DNA of 13,754 nucleotides from DASYUM01 sp036001225 (GCA_036001225.1 DASYUM010000114.1:1-13754); one strand, 5' to 3'; shown: positions 6,287 to 13,544, counted from the stretch's first letter. Notes: generated by a model not told the origin, from the letters alone. Translations and numbers: made by a program.

Positions 6287-6592
6287 CTACTCGCGGGGGA
6301 AGGCGAGGATGACGGAGTCCAGGCGCAGCACCCGGAACTCCTCACCGCTCACATAGAAGTAGTGCCCTTCGACCTCTTCGGCGGTCTCCTCGAACGCCAC
6401 CACGGCCTCGATCGGCGGCATTTCCCGAAACGTGTTGGCGCCCTCATCGAAGCCGTCGCCGCGTCCTACCACCACGCCGTAGCGGATCGGCGAGCCCTTC
6501 GGGCAGTAGAGGCGGACGCCAGGCGGCGCCTCCGGCAGCAGCTTGACGAGAATGTTAATTCCGTAGACCTGACAGGCCGGAATGGAGCCCAT
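6287..6592 (-). CDS. Small GroES-like (chaperonin-10 fold) protein
   Basis: A 101-residue protein, close to the length of GroES (about 95). Its layout follows the co-chaperonin fold: NILVKLLPE near the N-terminus (13-21), RYGVVVGRGDGFDEG (37-51), VVAFEET (64-70) and GEEFRVLRLDSVILAF (83-98). These parallel GroES blocks DRVIVKRLEE, GEVVAVGNG, VLFGKY and GEELLVMREDDILAV. Conservation is otherwise weak, and the region equal to the GroEL-binding mobile loop is short and atypical (PPGVRLYCPKGSP). No groEL gene is in the window, so a normal co-chaperonin role is doubtful. The ATG at 6590-6592 is preferred to the GTG at 6593-6595. A promoter lies just upstream and no ribosome-binding site is seen. 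Fold assignment is by eye. Confidence 0.7.
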   Translation of the reverse strand: MGSIPACQVYGINILVKLLPEAPPGVRLYCPKGSPIRYGVVVGRGDGFDEGANTFREMPPIEAVVAFEETAEEVEGHYFYVSGEEFRVLRLDSVILAFPRE

Positions 6593-6601
6593 CACCGAAC
6601 G

Positions 6602-6610
6602 ATTCTAGCA
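6602..6610 (-). promoter_or_regulatory. Extended -10 promoter for the GroES-like gene, probably leaderless
   Basis: On the minus strand this reads TGC-TAGAAT, an extended -10 with 5 of 6 consensus bases. Its last base is 10 nt before the ATG, so transcription would begin at or within about 3 nt of the start codon, giving a leaderless or near-leaderless mRNA. There is no -35 at 17 bp. An inverted repeat GCGAG-CGC-CTCGC (6617-6629) overlaps the spacer and could be an operator. Confidence 0.5.
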
Positions 6611-6643
6611 CAGGTCGCGAGGCGCTCGCCCCCGTCAACACGC

Positions 6644-7561
6644 TCACAGGAGTCCGTGTCCGGTCAAGCGCACCAGCGCCTCCAGATATTTCTCGCGGGT
6701 CTGGGCGACGACGCGCGCCGGCAGCCGCGGCGGCGGCGAGTTCTTGTCCCACGCCGTCGCCTCCAGCCAGTCGCGGACGAACTGCTTGTCGTAGGACGGC
6801 GGCGACTGGCCCGGGGCGTAGGCGTCGGCCGGCCAGAACCGCGACGAGTCGGGGGTGAGCGCCTCGTCCACGAGGTGGATATGGCCGGCGTGGCGACCGA
6901 ACTCGAACTTGGTGTCGGCGATGATGATCCCGCACCGCTCGGCGAGCGCGGTGCCCCGCCGGTACAGCTCGACGGTCAGCCGCTGCAGCTCGGCCGCAGG
7001 TCCCGCCCCCACCAGCTCGACCATCGTCGCGTAGTCGATGTTCTCGTCGTGGCCGGACGGGGCCTTGGTGGCGGGGGTGAAGATGACGTCGGGCAGCCGG
7101 GCCGCCTGGGGCAGGCCGGGCGGAAGCGGAATCCCGCACACCGCGCCCGTCTTCTGGTAGTCCTTCCAGCCCGAGCCGATCAGGTAGCCGCGGGCCACGC
7201 ACTCGACCGGGAAGACGTCGGCCCGGCTGACGATCATCGCCCGCCCGGCGAGGATGGCGTGGTAGCGGGCGGGGACGCGAGGGTCGGCGGCGATGTCGGT
7301 GGATACCAGGTGGGTAGGGATCACGTCGACCAGCACGCCGAACCAGAAGGCCGAGAGCTGGTTCAAGACCTTCCCCTTGTCGGGGATCCCGTTGGGCAGG
7401 ACCCAGTCGAACGCGCTGATCCGGTCGGTGGTGACGATGAGGAGGTGCTCCCCGAGGTCATAGATGTCGCGGACCTTGCCCCGCGACCGCAGTCGCAGGT
7501 CGGTCAGCCGCGTCTCGGTGAGGGCGCCGTGCTCGTCGACGGTCCACTCTGGCGCCCTCAT
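6644..7561 (-). CDS. purC: Phosphoribosylaminoimidazole-succinocarboxamide synthase (SAICAR synthetase)
   Basis: PurC joins CAIR and aspartate using ATP to make SAICAR in de novo purine synthesis. At 305 residues it belongs to the longer ADE1-like form rather than the ~240-residue E. coli form. Both family signatures are present: FPVECVARGYLIGSGW (117-132) and IADTKFEFG (214-222). The N-terminal ATP-site region GKVRDIYDLGEHLLIVTTDRISAFD (28-52) is also clear. HDENIDY (171-177) and KQFVRDWL (259-266) are further conserved. The ATG overlaps the rmuC stop by 4 bp (ATGA, 7558-7561), with a GGGGGTGA ribosome-binding site just upstream, so it is expressed with rmuC. No other purine gene is adjacent. 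Call is secure. Confidence 0.97.
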   Translation of the reverse strand: MRAPEWTVDEHGALTETRLTDLRLRSRGKVRDIYDLGEHLLIVTTDRISAFDWVLPNGIPDKGKVLNQLSAFWFGVLVDVIPTHLVSTDIAADPRVPARYHAILAGRAMIVSRADVFPVECVARGYLIGSGWKDYQKTGAVCGIPLPPGLPQAARLPDVIFTPATKAPSGHDENIDYATMVELVGAGPAAELQRLTVELYRRGTALAERCGIIIADTKFEFGRHAGHIHLVDEALTPDSSRFWPADAYAPGQSPPSYDKQFVRDWLEATAWDKNSPPPRLPARVVAQTREKYLEALVRLTGHGLL

Positions 7562-8751
7562 CCGGTCACCCCCGGCAGCGGCGGCTGCGGGCCCCGTCCC
7601 TCCACGTTCTCCAGCTTGGTCTCGAAGCGCGCCAGCGCCGTCGTCGCCTCGTCGTACTTGTTCTTGGCGTTGGTGATGTGTCGGCCGAGGGTGTCGAAGT
7701 GCTCCCGGAACCGACCGAGGTCGCCCGAGAGGCGGCCCAGCGCGGCCAGGATCTCCCTGGCGTTCTGCTCGACCCGGAGGCCCTTCAGCCCCAGCAGGAT
7801 GACATGGAGGTAGGCGTAGAACGAGTTCGGCGAAACCGGGATCACCCGGCGGGAGAGCGCGTAGGTCAGCACTGCGTCCTCGTCGGCCTCGTCGGCGTCC
7901 GTGACGATGACCTCGTAGTAGACGTTCTCGGCCGGGATGTACATCAGCGCGAAGTCGAACGTCCCCTCGTCGGGCAGGATGTACTTCTTGGCGATCTCGT
8001 CCACCCGCAACCGCACGTCGCGGACGAACGCCCGCCGGGCCTGTCGCCGGCGATCCTCCTCCGGCTCCTCGCAGAGCCGCCGGAAGTTCTCCAGCGGAAA
8101 CTTCGAATCCACCGGCACCAGCCGGTCGGCCAGCGTGATCACCGCATCGACCTTGTCGCCGCCCCGGAAGGCGTGCTGGAGGCGGTAGGTTCCCGGCGGC
8201 AGGATCTCGCTCAGCAGGCGCTCGAGCAGGATCTCACCGAGGCCGCCACGGATCTTCGGCGCCCGCAGAATCTGCTCGAGCCCCGCGATGTCCCGGCCGA
8301 TCTCGGCCATGCGCCGGGTCGCCTCGGTCAGCGTGCCGAGCTGCCCGTGGACCTGGCTCACCGCCGCCGCCGCCTGGTCCAGACGTTGGCCCATCGTGGT
8401 CTGGGTATCACGGAGGAGCGCCAACCCGTCCTGGAGCTGGCGGTTGACCTCCTTGGTGACGTCGTGGAGCTGGGTGGTGACCACCGTCCGCACGTCGCCG
8501 AGTTGCTGGACCATTTGGCCGCCGAACTGGCCCAGCTCCTGCCGCACGCTGGTCAGCGTCGCTTCGTGGCCGCGGCGCGCCTCGCCGCGGACCGCTTCGA
8601 CCTCCCGCTGGAGGAGCGCCAGCCCACTGTCCGGCGCCGCCCGACCCACCTCCAGCCGCGTGAGCCGCCCGGCCAGCACGAACAGACCCCAGGCGACGAC
8701 CACCGCCAGGACGGCCAGCGCGGCCACGACCATCCATCCCTCGCCGGTCAC
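7558..8751 (-). CDS. rmuC: DNA recombination protein RmuC family
   Basis: RmuC-family protein, 397 residues, linked in E. coli to limiting inversion events at short repeats. The family's biochemical activity is inferred to be nuclease-like. An N-terminal membrane anchor spans about residues 7-29 (MVVAALAVLAVVVAWGLFVLAG). A long polar, heptad-like region (about 40-160) should form a coiled coil. Then follows the PD-(D/E)XK-like core: GGLGEILLERLL with E173, KVDAVI with D202, and VPVDSKFP with D215 and K217. MYIPAENVYYEV (270-281) and SPNSFYAYLHVI are further family blocks. The start GTG overlaps the stop of the upstream TIGR02757 gene (GTGA, 8748-8751), with GGGGGAGG about 6 nt before it. A weaker alternative start is M7. 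Confident. Confidence 0.95.
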   Translation of the reverse strand: MTGEGWMVVAALAVLAVVVAWGLFVLAGRLTRLEVGRAAPDSGLALLQREVEAVRGEARRGHEATLTSVRQELGQFGGQMVQQLGDVRTVVTTQLHDVTKEVNRQLQDGLALLRDTQTTMGQRLDQAAAAVSQVHGQLGTLTEATRRMAEIGRDIAGLEQILRAPKIRGGLGEILLERLLSEILPPGTYRLQHAFRGGDKVDAVITLADRLVPVDSKFPLENFRRLCEEPEEDRRRQARRAFVRDVRLRVDEIAKKYILPDEGTFDFALMYIPAENVYYEVIVTDADEADEDAVLTYALSRRVIPVSPNSFYAYLHVILLGLKGLRVEQNAREILAALGRLSGDLGRFREHFDTLGRHITNAKNKYDEATTALARFETKLENVEGRGPQPPLPGVTG

Positions 8752-9695
8752 TCGGGTCCTCCCCCACCCCTATCCCCTGTCGATCGGGTCGCCGGGACGG
8801 CTCGGGCCTGCGGCCCTGGCGACGGAGGCCAGTGCCGGCAGACCGGGCGCAGCCCGCAGCTCTCGCAGACCGGCGCCCGACGGCCGAGGCAGTCCCCGCG
8901 CATTCGGGTGTGGCAGAGGGCGAAGTCGTACTTCACGGGGTCGCCAGGATCCAGGCGGCGCAGGGTGGCCGTCACGTCCTCGACCATCCGGCCGGTGCGA
9001 CTGCGCAGTCGCGTCAGCCGCAGGGCGTCCGCCATGTTGGCGACGTGGGTGTCGAGAGGGATCAAGAGCTTGGCCGGCGAGATCTCCGGCCAGTCACCGA
9101 AGTCGAACGCGTCGCGCCGCACCATCCAGCGGAGGAAGAGGTGCCAGCGCTTGCAGGGACCGCCGTCGGCGGGGCGCGGGAAGAGGTGGCGGAAGCCGAA
9201 GGTGAGCCGTCGCATGCCGACCGGACGGAAGTCCTGCTCCCGGATCGCCGCCGCGAAGCGATCGAGGGCCGGCCGGACGTCGGGGTCGGCCTCGTCGTAG
9301 CCGGCCAGGAACGCCTGCCGGAGCGACCCGTGGCGGACCACCAGCCGGTGGATGGCCAGCAGCGCGGCGGCCACGTCTACTCCGCGGGTGAAGCGGTAGT
9401 GGAACGGCGCGACGAGGTGGCGGTCGCGAGCCGGGTCGAAGCCGAGCGCGAAGGCGCGGGGCGAGGGCCCGAGCCAGCCGAGGAGCCGCTCCACCCAGGC
9501 TCCGAACAGGTCGACCCGCCCGTAGGCCAGGCTGGCGGTGAGGAGGGCGACGATCTCGCGGTCGAGAGGGTCGGCGTAGCGGCGGGGGTACTGGATGGCG
9601 TCGCGGGCGAGACGGCCGCGATAGTCGAAGTCGCGATAGAGTCGCTCGAGCGGGCCGCGCATCCGCCTGACACGCGCCGCCGCCATGCCGGCCAT
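8748..9695 (-). CDS. TIGR02757/DUF2400 family protein with C-terminal Cys cluster
   Basis: A 315-residue protein of unknown function matching the TIGR02757 pattern: DPLDREIVALLTASLAYGRVD (42-62), GGPCKRWHLFLRWMVR (178-193), then IPLDTHVANMADALRLTR (212-229) and DPVKYDFALCHTR (252-264). The LDTHV...LGLT-like block resembles helix-hairpin-helix DNA glycosylases. Near the C-terminus are C269-x7-C277-x2-C280-x5-C286, close to the C-x6-C-x2-C-x5-C [4Fe-4S] ligand set of endonuclease III, with C261 as a further cysteine. The last ~25 residues are low-complexity. The ATG at 9693-9695 has GAGG 4 nt upstream; a second in-frame ATG is 3 codons in. It is the first gene of the operon with rmuC and purC, which supports a DNA-related role. 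That role is inference. Confidence 0.88.
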   Translation of the reverse strand: MAGMAAARVRRMRGPLERLYRDFDYRGRLARDAIQYPRRYADPLDREIVALLTASLAYGRVDLFGAWVERLLGWLGPSPRAFALGFDPARDRHLVAPFHYRFTRGVDVAAALLAIHRLVVRHGSLRQAFLAGYDEADPDVRPALDRFAAAIREQDFRPVGMRRLTFGFRHLFPRPADGGPCKRWHLFLRWMVRRDAFDFGDWPEISPAKLLIPLDTHVANMADALRLTRLRSRTGRMVEDVTATLRRLDPGDPVKYDFALCHTRMRGDCLGRRAPVCESCGLRPVCRHWPPSPGPQARAVPATRSTGDRGGGGPE

Positions 9696-9703
9696 CGGGC
9701 CTC

Positions 9704-9712
9704 AGAATAGCA
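9704..9712 (-). promoter_or_regulatory. Extended -10 promoter of the TIGR02757-rmuC-purC operon
   Basis: On the minus strand TGC-TATTCT (4/6 for the hexamer, plus the TGn extension) ends 9 nt before the ATG at 9695. The core GTGCTA and the spacing resemble the GroES-like gene promoter at 6602-6610. A transcript would start within 1-3 nt of the ATG. The GAGG lying in the gap would then not be transcribed, or only partly, unless initiation occurs further upstream. Confidence 0.4.
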
Positions 9713-9719
9713 CGCGACC

Positions 9720-9748
9720 TTGATTTCCCGAAGGCCGGTTGCTAGCAT
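9720..9748 (+). promoter_or_regulatory. Sigma-70-type promoter of the tctCBA operon
   Basis: TTGATT (9720-9725), a spacer of exactly 17 bp and TAGCAT (9743-9748) preceded by the extended TGC motif. Each hexamer matches 4/6. Transcription would begin near 9755, leaving a leader of about 37 nt with GGAGG (9782-9786) before the ATG at 9792. The -10 lies inside the palindrome TGCTAGCA (9740-9747), flanked by GGCC arms (9733-9736 and 9750-9753 approx.), a possible operator. The region is shared with the divergent promoter at 9704-9712. Confidence 0.55.
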
Positions 9749-9791
9749 TGGCCCACCTCCCGCTCGACCCGCACTTCACATGGAGGCCACG

Positions 9792-10748
9792 ATGACGACG
9801 CGACGCGTGGGATTGCTGTTCCTGATGGCGGCGGTCGCGCTGGCTGCCGGCTCGCTCGCCTTCGCTGCCTATCCCGAGCGCCCGGTGAAGCTCATCATCC
9901 CGTGGGCGGCCGGGGGCGACACCGACGCGACCCAGCGGCCCTTCGCCGAGATCGCCAAGAAGTACCTCGATCAGCCACTGGTCGTCGTCAACATCACCGG
10001 CGCCTCCGGCACCGTCGGCGCCCGGGAGGCGAGGGGCGCGCCTCCCGACGGCTACACCCTGCTGTCCATCCACGACTACATCCACGCGACCTACTGGACC
10101 GGCGTCGGCGACATCTCTTACAAGGACTTCGATCCGGTCTGCCTGATCACCAGCACGCCGGAAATCATGACCGCCCACGGCAAGGCCCCGTGGTCGAACA
10201 TGCGGGAGCTGGTCGCCGACGCCAAGAAGCGTCCGGGCGAGATCACGGTCGGCGCGACGCTCGGCTCTACCAGTCACCTGTTCCCGGCCAAGATCGAGCA
10301 GCTCGCCGGGATCAAGCTCAAGTATGTTTCCTACGAGGGGCTGGCGCCTCGCATGACGGCCATCCTCGGCGGCCACATCCTGCTCACCGACTCCAACCTC
10401 ACCCAGCTCGACAAGGTCCGGGCCGGCCAGCTCAAGGTCCTCGGCATCGCCACTGACAAGCGGCACCCGGAGATCCCCGAGGTGCCGACCCTCCGCGAGC
10501 AGGGGATCGACCTCGTCTACGGAGTGAACCGCGGCTACGTGGTGCCCAAAGGGACCCCGGAGGCGGCGGTGGTCAGGCTGGAAGAGCTGTGTCAGAAGGT
10601 GAGCAAGGACCCCGCCTTCGTGGACGCGATGAAGAAGCAGGGCACCGATGTGAACTTCCTCGACCGCAAGGGCTATGCCGAGTTCATGACCAAGCAGGAC
10701 GGGTGGACAGCCGAGCTCGTGCAGGCGCTGGGGATGAAGCGCAAGTAG
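9792..10748 (+). CDS. tctC: Tripartite tricarboxylate transporter substrate-binding protein (Bug/TctC family)
   Basis: Periplasmic solute receptor of a TTT transporter, 318 residues. A signal peptide spans about residues 1-26 (TTRRVGLLFLMAAVALAAG, cleavage near AFAA/YPER). The mature protein opens with YPERPVKLIIPWAAGGDTDATQR (27-49), where the family has PWxxGGxxDxxAR. It continues with VVVNITGASGTVGAREA (64-80) and PDGYTLL (85-91), all typical Bug-family loops around the ligand carboxylate. GEITVGATLGSTSHLF (149-164) and RGYVVPKGTP (247-256) are also conserved. The start is the ATG preceded by GGAGG at 6 nt; longer in-frame starts are rejected. It is the first gene of tctC-tctB-tctA. The ligand is probably a carboxylate, but Bug proteins bind many and it cannot be named. 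Confidence 0.95.
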   Translation: MTTRRVGLLFLMAAVALAAGSLAFAAYPERPVKLIIPWAAGGDTDATQRPFAEIAKKYLDQPLVVVNITGASGTVGAREARGAPPDGYTLLSIHDYIHATYWTGVGDISYKDFDPVCLITSTPEIMTAHGKAPWSNMRELVADAKKRPGEITVGATLGSTSHLFPAKIEQLAGIKLKYVSYEGLAPRMTAILGGHILLTDSNLTQLDKVRAGQLKVLGIATDKRHPEIPEVPTLREQGIDLVYGVNRGYVVPKGTPEAAVVRLEELCQKVSKDPAFVDAMKKQGTDVNFLDRKGYAEFMTKQDGWTAELVQALGMKRK

Positions 10749-10751
10749 CTC

Positions 10752-11219
10752 GTGCGCCGCGCCGACGCGCTGATCGGGCTGGGCGTCGTCACGCTGTCGG
10801 GGGTGCTGCTGTGGCAGACGGGACGGATCCCGACGCCACCCTTCATCCCGATCAGTCCGGCTTTCTACCCCCGGATCATTCTCGCAGTCCTGGCGTTGCT
10901 GGCCGCGGCGCTGGTCGGGGAAGCGTGGCTCGCCGGCCCGCCCGGGCCGGCCCCGGCGCCGCCGCCGCGCGCGGCCCGCCGCTGGCTGGTCGCGCTCTGC
11001 TTCCTCCTCTTCGGGCTGTACACCGCCGCCTTGCCCTGGCTCGGCTACCGGTTGAGCACCGCCCTCTTCGTGGCCGCGACCCAGTGGAGCCTGGGCGCCC
11101 GCACGCTGCGAACGGTGCCCGGCTGCCTCGCCGTCGGGCTGGGGACGGCCCTCGCCACGTACGTCGTGTTCGAGCGGTATCTCCACGTCCTCCTGCCCCG
11201 CGGCTCGATCGTTCCGTGA
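10752..11219 (+). CDS. tctB: Tripartite tricarboxylate transporter small subunit (TctB/DUF1468)
   Basis: Small membrane subunit of the TTT system, 155 residues, the usual size. Four hydrophobic segments are visible at about 7-24, 42-62, 78-96 and 120-142. The first loop carries FIPISPAFYPRII (31-43), the TctB-typical G/S-P-x-x-F/Y-P motif. The loop between segments 2 and 3 is a Pro/Ala linker (GPPGPAPAPPPRAARR). The GTG start lies 3 bp after the tctC stop with no clear ribosome-binding site. The stop overlaps the tctA start. Sequence conservation in this family is low, but order and topology make the call secure. Confidence 0.9.
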   Translation: MRRADALIGLGVVTLSGVLLWQTGRIPTPPFIPISPAFYPRIILAVLALLAAALVGEAWLAGPPGPAPAPPPRAARRWLVALCFLLFGLYTAALPWLGYRLSTALFVAATQWSLGARTLRTVPGCLAVGLGTALATYVVFERYLHVLLPRGSIVP

Positions 11220-12733
11220 TCGAGACCTTCTTCGCCGCGAGCAGCGCCCTCCTCGTTCCCCAGACCTTCCTCTCCATGCTGGGCGGCATCGCCGCCGGGC
11301 TGGTCGGCGGCGCCATCCCCGGCATCACCATCACCATGACGATCATCCTGGTGCTCCCCTTCACGTTCGGGATGGACCCCTTGCAGGGCCTGGCCACGAT
11401 GATCGGCGTCTACGTGGGCGGCGAGTCGGGGGGCCTCGTCTCGGCGGCGCTGCTGGGCATTCCGGGGACGCCGTCGGCGGTGGCGACCACGTTCGACGCC
11501 TTCCCGATGGCGCGCAAGGGCGAGCCCGGCCGCGCGGTGTGGCTCGGCATCTGGGCCTCGCTCCTGGGCGGGCTCCTGGCCGGCATCCCGCTCGTGATCG
11601 GCGCCATCCAGCTGGCCACCTTCGCCCTCCGCTTCGGCCCCTGGGAATACTTCTCCCTGTTCGTGCTGACGCTGGCCGTGGTGGCGGGGCTGGCCGAGCA
11701 GTCGCTCGTCAAGGGGCTGATCTCCGGGGTGTTCGGCCTCCTGGTGACGACGATCGGCTCCGATCCGGTCATGGGCGTGCCCCGCCTCGAGTTCGGGGTG
11801 GAGATGCTGCGGACCGGCTTCCCCTTCCTCCCCGTCCTCATCGGGCTCTTCGCCTTCTCCCAGCTCATGAAGGACGTCGAGAGCCTCGATCCCGAGGGGC
11901 GCGGGCAGTTGCTGGGGGGCCGGGTGGACCTCCGGGTGCGCCACCTCGCGGTCATCGGGGAGATCCTCCGCCAGCCGGCCAACCTCATCCGCTCGACCCT
12001 GATCGGCCTCTGGATCGGCATCCTCCCCGCCGTCGGCGGCTCGGCCGCCAACATCCTGGCCTGGGACCAGGCCAAGAAGGCCTCGCGCTACCCCGAGCGG
12101 TTCGGCACCGGCATCCCCGATGGCATCATCGCCAGCGAGTCCTCGAACAACGCCAACATCGGGGGCTCGCTCATCACCATGATGGCTTTCGGCATCCCCG
12201 GCGACGCGGTCACCGCGGTCATGCTGGGGGCCCTCATCATCCACGGCATCCAGCCCGGCCCCCTCTTCGCCACCACCCACACCAAGATCGCCTACGGGAT
12301 GTTCGTCGCCTACTTCCTCGCCCACTTCCTCACGGTGGCCGTGGAGTGGGTCGGCCTCAGGCTGTTCCTGCGCGTCATCCTGGTGCCCCAGCGCATCCTC
12401 ATCCCGGTGATCCTCGTGCTCTGCGCCATCGGCGCCTTCGCGCTGAACAACATCGTGGCCAACGTCTGGACGTTCTGGGTCTTCGGCCTCGTCGGCTACG
12501 GGATGATCAAGGCCGGCTTCCCGCTGGCGCCGCTGGTCCTGGGGGTCGTCCTCGGCGACCAGCTCGAGGTGAACCTGATCCGCGCGCTGATGACCGACGC
12601 CGATCCCTGGCTCTTCGTGACGCGCCCCATCTCGGGCCTGCTCCTGGTGGGAGCGGTGGCGTCGGTCGGGTGGGCGCTCTACCAGCGCCGCCGGGCGCCG
12701 GCGGTGGCGGCCGAAGCGGAGGCCGACTTCTGA
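11216..12733 (+). CDS. tctA: Tripartite tricarboxylate transporter large permease TctA
   Basis: Large membrane permease of the TTT system, 505 residues with about 11-12 hydrophobic segments, normal length. The conserved amphipathic motifs are clear: GGAIPGITITMTIILVLPFTFGMDP near residues 29-53 and GVYVGGESGGLVSAALLGIPGTPSAVATTFDAFPMARKGEPGRA (about 63-106). The repeat-like second-half motif LPAVGGSAANILAWDQAKKASRYPERFGTG (about 270-300) is also present, with SSNNANIGGSLITMMAFGIPGDAVTAVMLG (about 308-336). The frame is open well upstream, but the GTG at 11216-11218 is chosen because it gives the family N-terminus and overlaps the tctB stop (GTGA). It continues into the aspartate dehydrogenase gene 1 bp after its stop. 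Very secure. Confidence 0.96.
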   Translation: MIETFFAASSALLVPQTFLSMLGGIAAGLVGGAIPGITITMTIILVLPFTFGMDPLQGLATMIGVYVGGESGGLVSAALLGIPGTPSAVATTFDAFPMARKGEPGRAVWLGIWASLLGGLLAGIPLVIGAIQLATFALRFGPWEYFSLFVLTLAVVAGLAEQSLVKGLISGVFGLLVTTIGSDPVMGVPRLEFGVEMLRTGFPFLPVLIGLFAFSQLMKDVESLDPEGRGQLLGGRVDLRVRHLAVIGEILRQPANLIRSTLIGLWIGILPAVGGSAANILAWDQAKKASRYPERFGTGIPDGIIASESSNNANIGGSLITMMAFGIPGDAVTAVMLGALIIHGIQPGPLFATTHTKIAYGMFVAYFLAHFLTVAVEWVGLRLFLRVILVPQRILIPVILVLCAIGAFALNNIVANVWTFWVFGLVGYGMIKAGFPLAPLVLGVVLGDQLEVNLIRALMTDADPWLFVTRPISGLLLVGAVASVGWALYQRRRAPAVAAEAEADF

Positions 12734-12734
12734 G

Positions 12735-13544
12735 ATGGCGGCGACCGTCCGGCGAATCGGCCTCGTCGGGCTGGGAGTCATCGGGCGGGCCGTCGCCCGG
12801 GCCATCGCCGACGGGCTGCCGGGGTGCGTCCTGGCCGGCGGGACCAGCCGCGACAAGGCCCGGGCGAAGGCCTTCCTGGCCACGCTGCCGGGCGCGCCGC
12901 CGTACCTGACCCTGCCCCGCCTGGTGGAGGCCTCCGATCTAGTGGTCGAGGCGGCGACCCAGGCCGCGCTCCTCGAGATCGCGCCGACGACGCTGACCGC
13001 CGGGCGCGACCTGGTCGTCCTCTCGGTGGGCGGGCTCCTCGACCATCCGGAGTGGGTGGCCCTCGCCGCGAAGCACGGCGGTCACCTCCACGCGCCGTCC
13101 GCGGCCATCGCCGGCCTCGACGGGCTCAAGGGCGCCGCCGTCGCCGGCCACCTCAGCTCGGTGGTGATGGAAACGCGCAAGCCGCCGCAGGGGCTGGCTG
13201 GCGCCCCCGGGGTGGCGGGGCGGGACCTCGACGGCTTGCGCGCGGAAACGCTGGTCTTCGAGGGGACGGCGCGGGAAGCCTGCCGGGCGTTCCCGGCCAA
13301 CGTCAACGTAGTGGCCGCGGTCTCGCTGGCCGGCCTCGGGCCCGACGCCACCCGGATCCGCGTCTACGCGGTTCCGGGCCTCGCCAAGAACCGCCACACG
13401 GTGACCGCCGAGGGCGCCTTCGGCCGGCTCCGGATCGAGGTGGAAAACGTGCCGTCCGAGAACCCGCGGACCGGCAAGCTCGCCTACCTCTCCACCATCG
13501 CCTACCTGCGCGACCTGTCGGCCCCCCTCCGCGTCGGCACCTGA
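12735..13544 (+). CDS. Aspartate dehydrogenase (NAD(P)-dependent, NadX-type)
   Basis: A 269-residue enzyme of the L-aspartate dehydrogenase family (EC 1.4.1.21), which interconverts L-aspartate and oxaloacetate (via iminoaspartate) with NAD(P). The N-terminal Rossmann motif is GLVGLGVIG (9-17). Then follow VVEAATQ (70-76), VVLSVGGLLD (94-103), PSAAIAGLDGLKGA (121-134), the family motif FPANVNVVAAVSLAGLGPD (186-204), and NRHTVTAEGAFGRLRIEVENVPSENPRTGKLA (219-250) with H221 as the likely active-site His. The ATG is 1 bp past the tctA stop; a GGAGG lies 12 nt upstream inside tctA. Being last in a carboxylate-transporter operon, it may act in catabolism, or on another amino acid, rather than in NAD synthesis. 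nadA/nadB neighbours are absent, so the symbol is left blank. Confidence 0.92.
   Translation: MAATVRRIGLVGLGVIGRAVARAIADGLPGCVLAGGTSRDKARAKAFLATLPGAPPYLTLPRLVEASDLVVEAATQAALLEIAPTTLTAGRDLVVLSVGGLLDHPEWVALAAKHGGHLHAPSAAIAGLDGLKGAAVAGHLSSVVMETRKPPQGLAGAPGVAGRDLDGLRAETLVFEGTAREACRAFPANVNVVAAVSLAGLGPDATRIRVYAVPGLAKNRHTVTAEGAFGRLRIEVENVPSENPRTGKLAYLSTIAYLRDLSAPLRVGT

Noticed and set aside
6601..6640. TTGACG upstream of the GroES-like gene as a -35 box
   Set aside because: Its spacing to TAGAAT is 25 bp, far from the 16-18 bp needed. The extended -10 is the better explanation.
6263..9300. Very long plus-strand open frames (over 500 codons) opposite purC, rmuC and the TIGR02757 gene
   Set aside because: Their products are rich in Arg, Gly, Asp and His with no recognisable family, and they run antisense to three clear genes. 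In very GC-rich DNA stops are rare in the antisense frames, so such shadows are expected.
9702..12883. Long minus-strand open frames opposite the tctCBA operon
   Set aside because: They are antisense to four confidently identified genes, cross gene boundaries, and have His/Asp/Gln/Arg-rich low-complexity products typical of high-GC artefacts.
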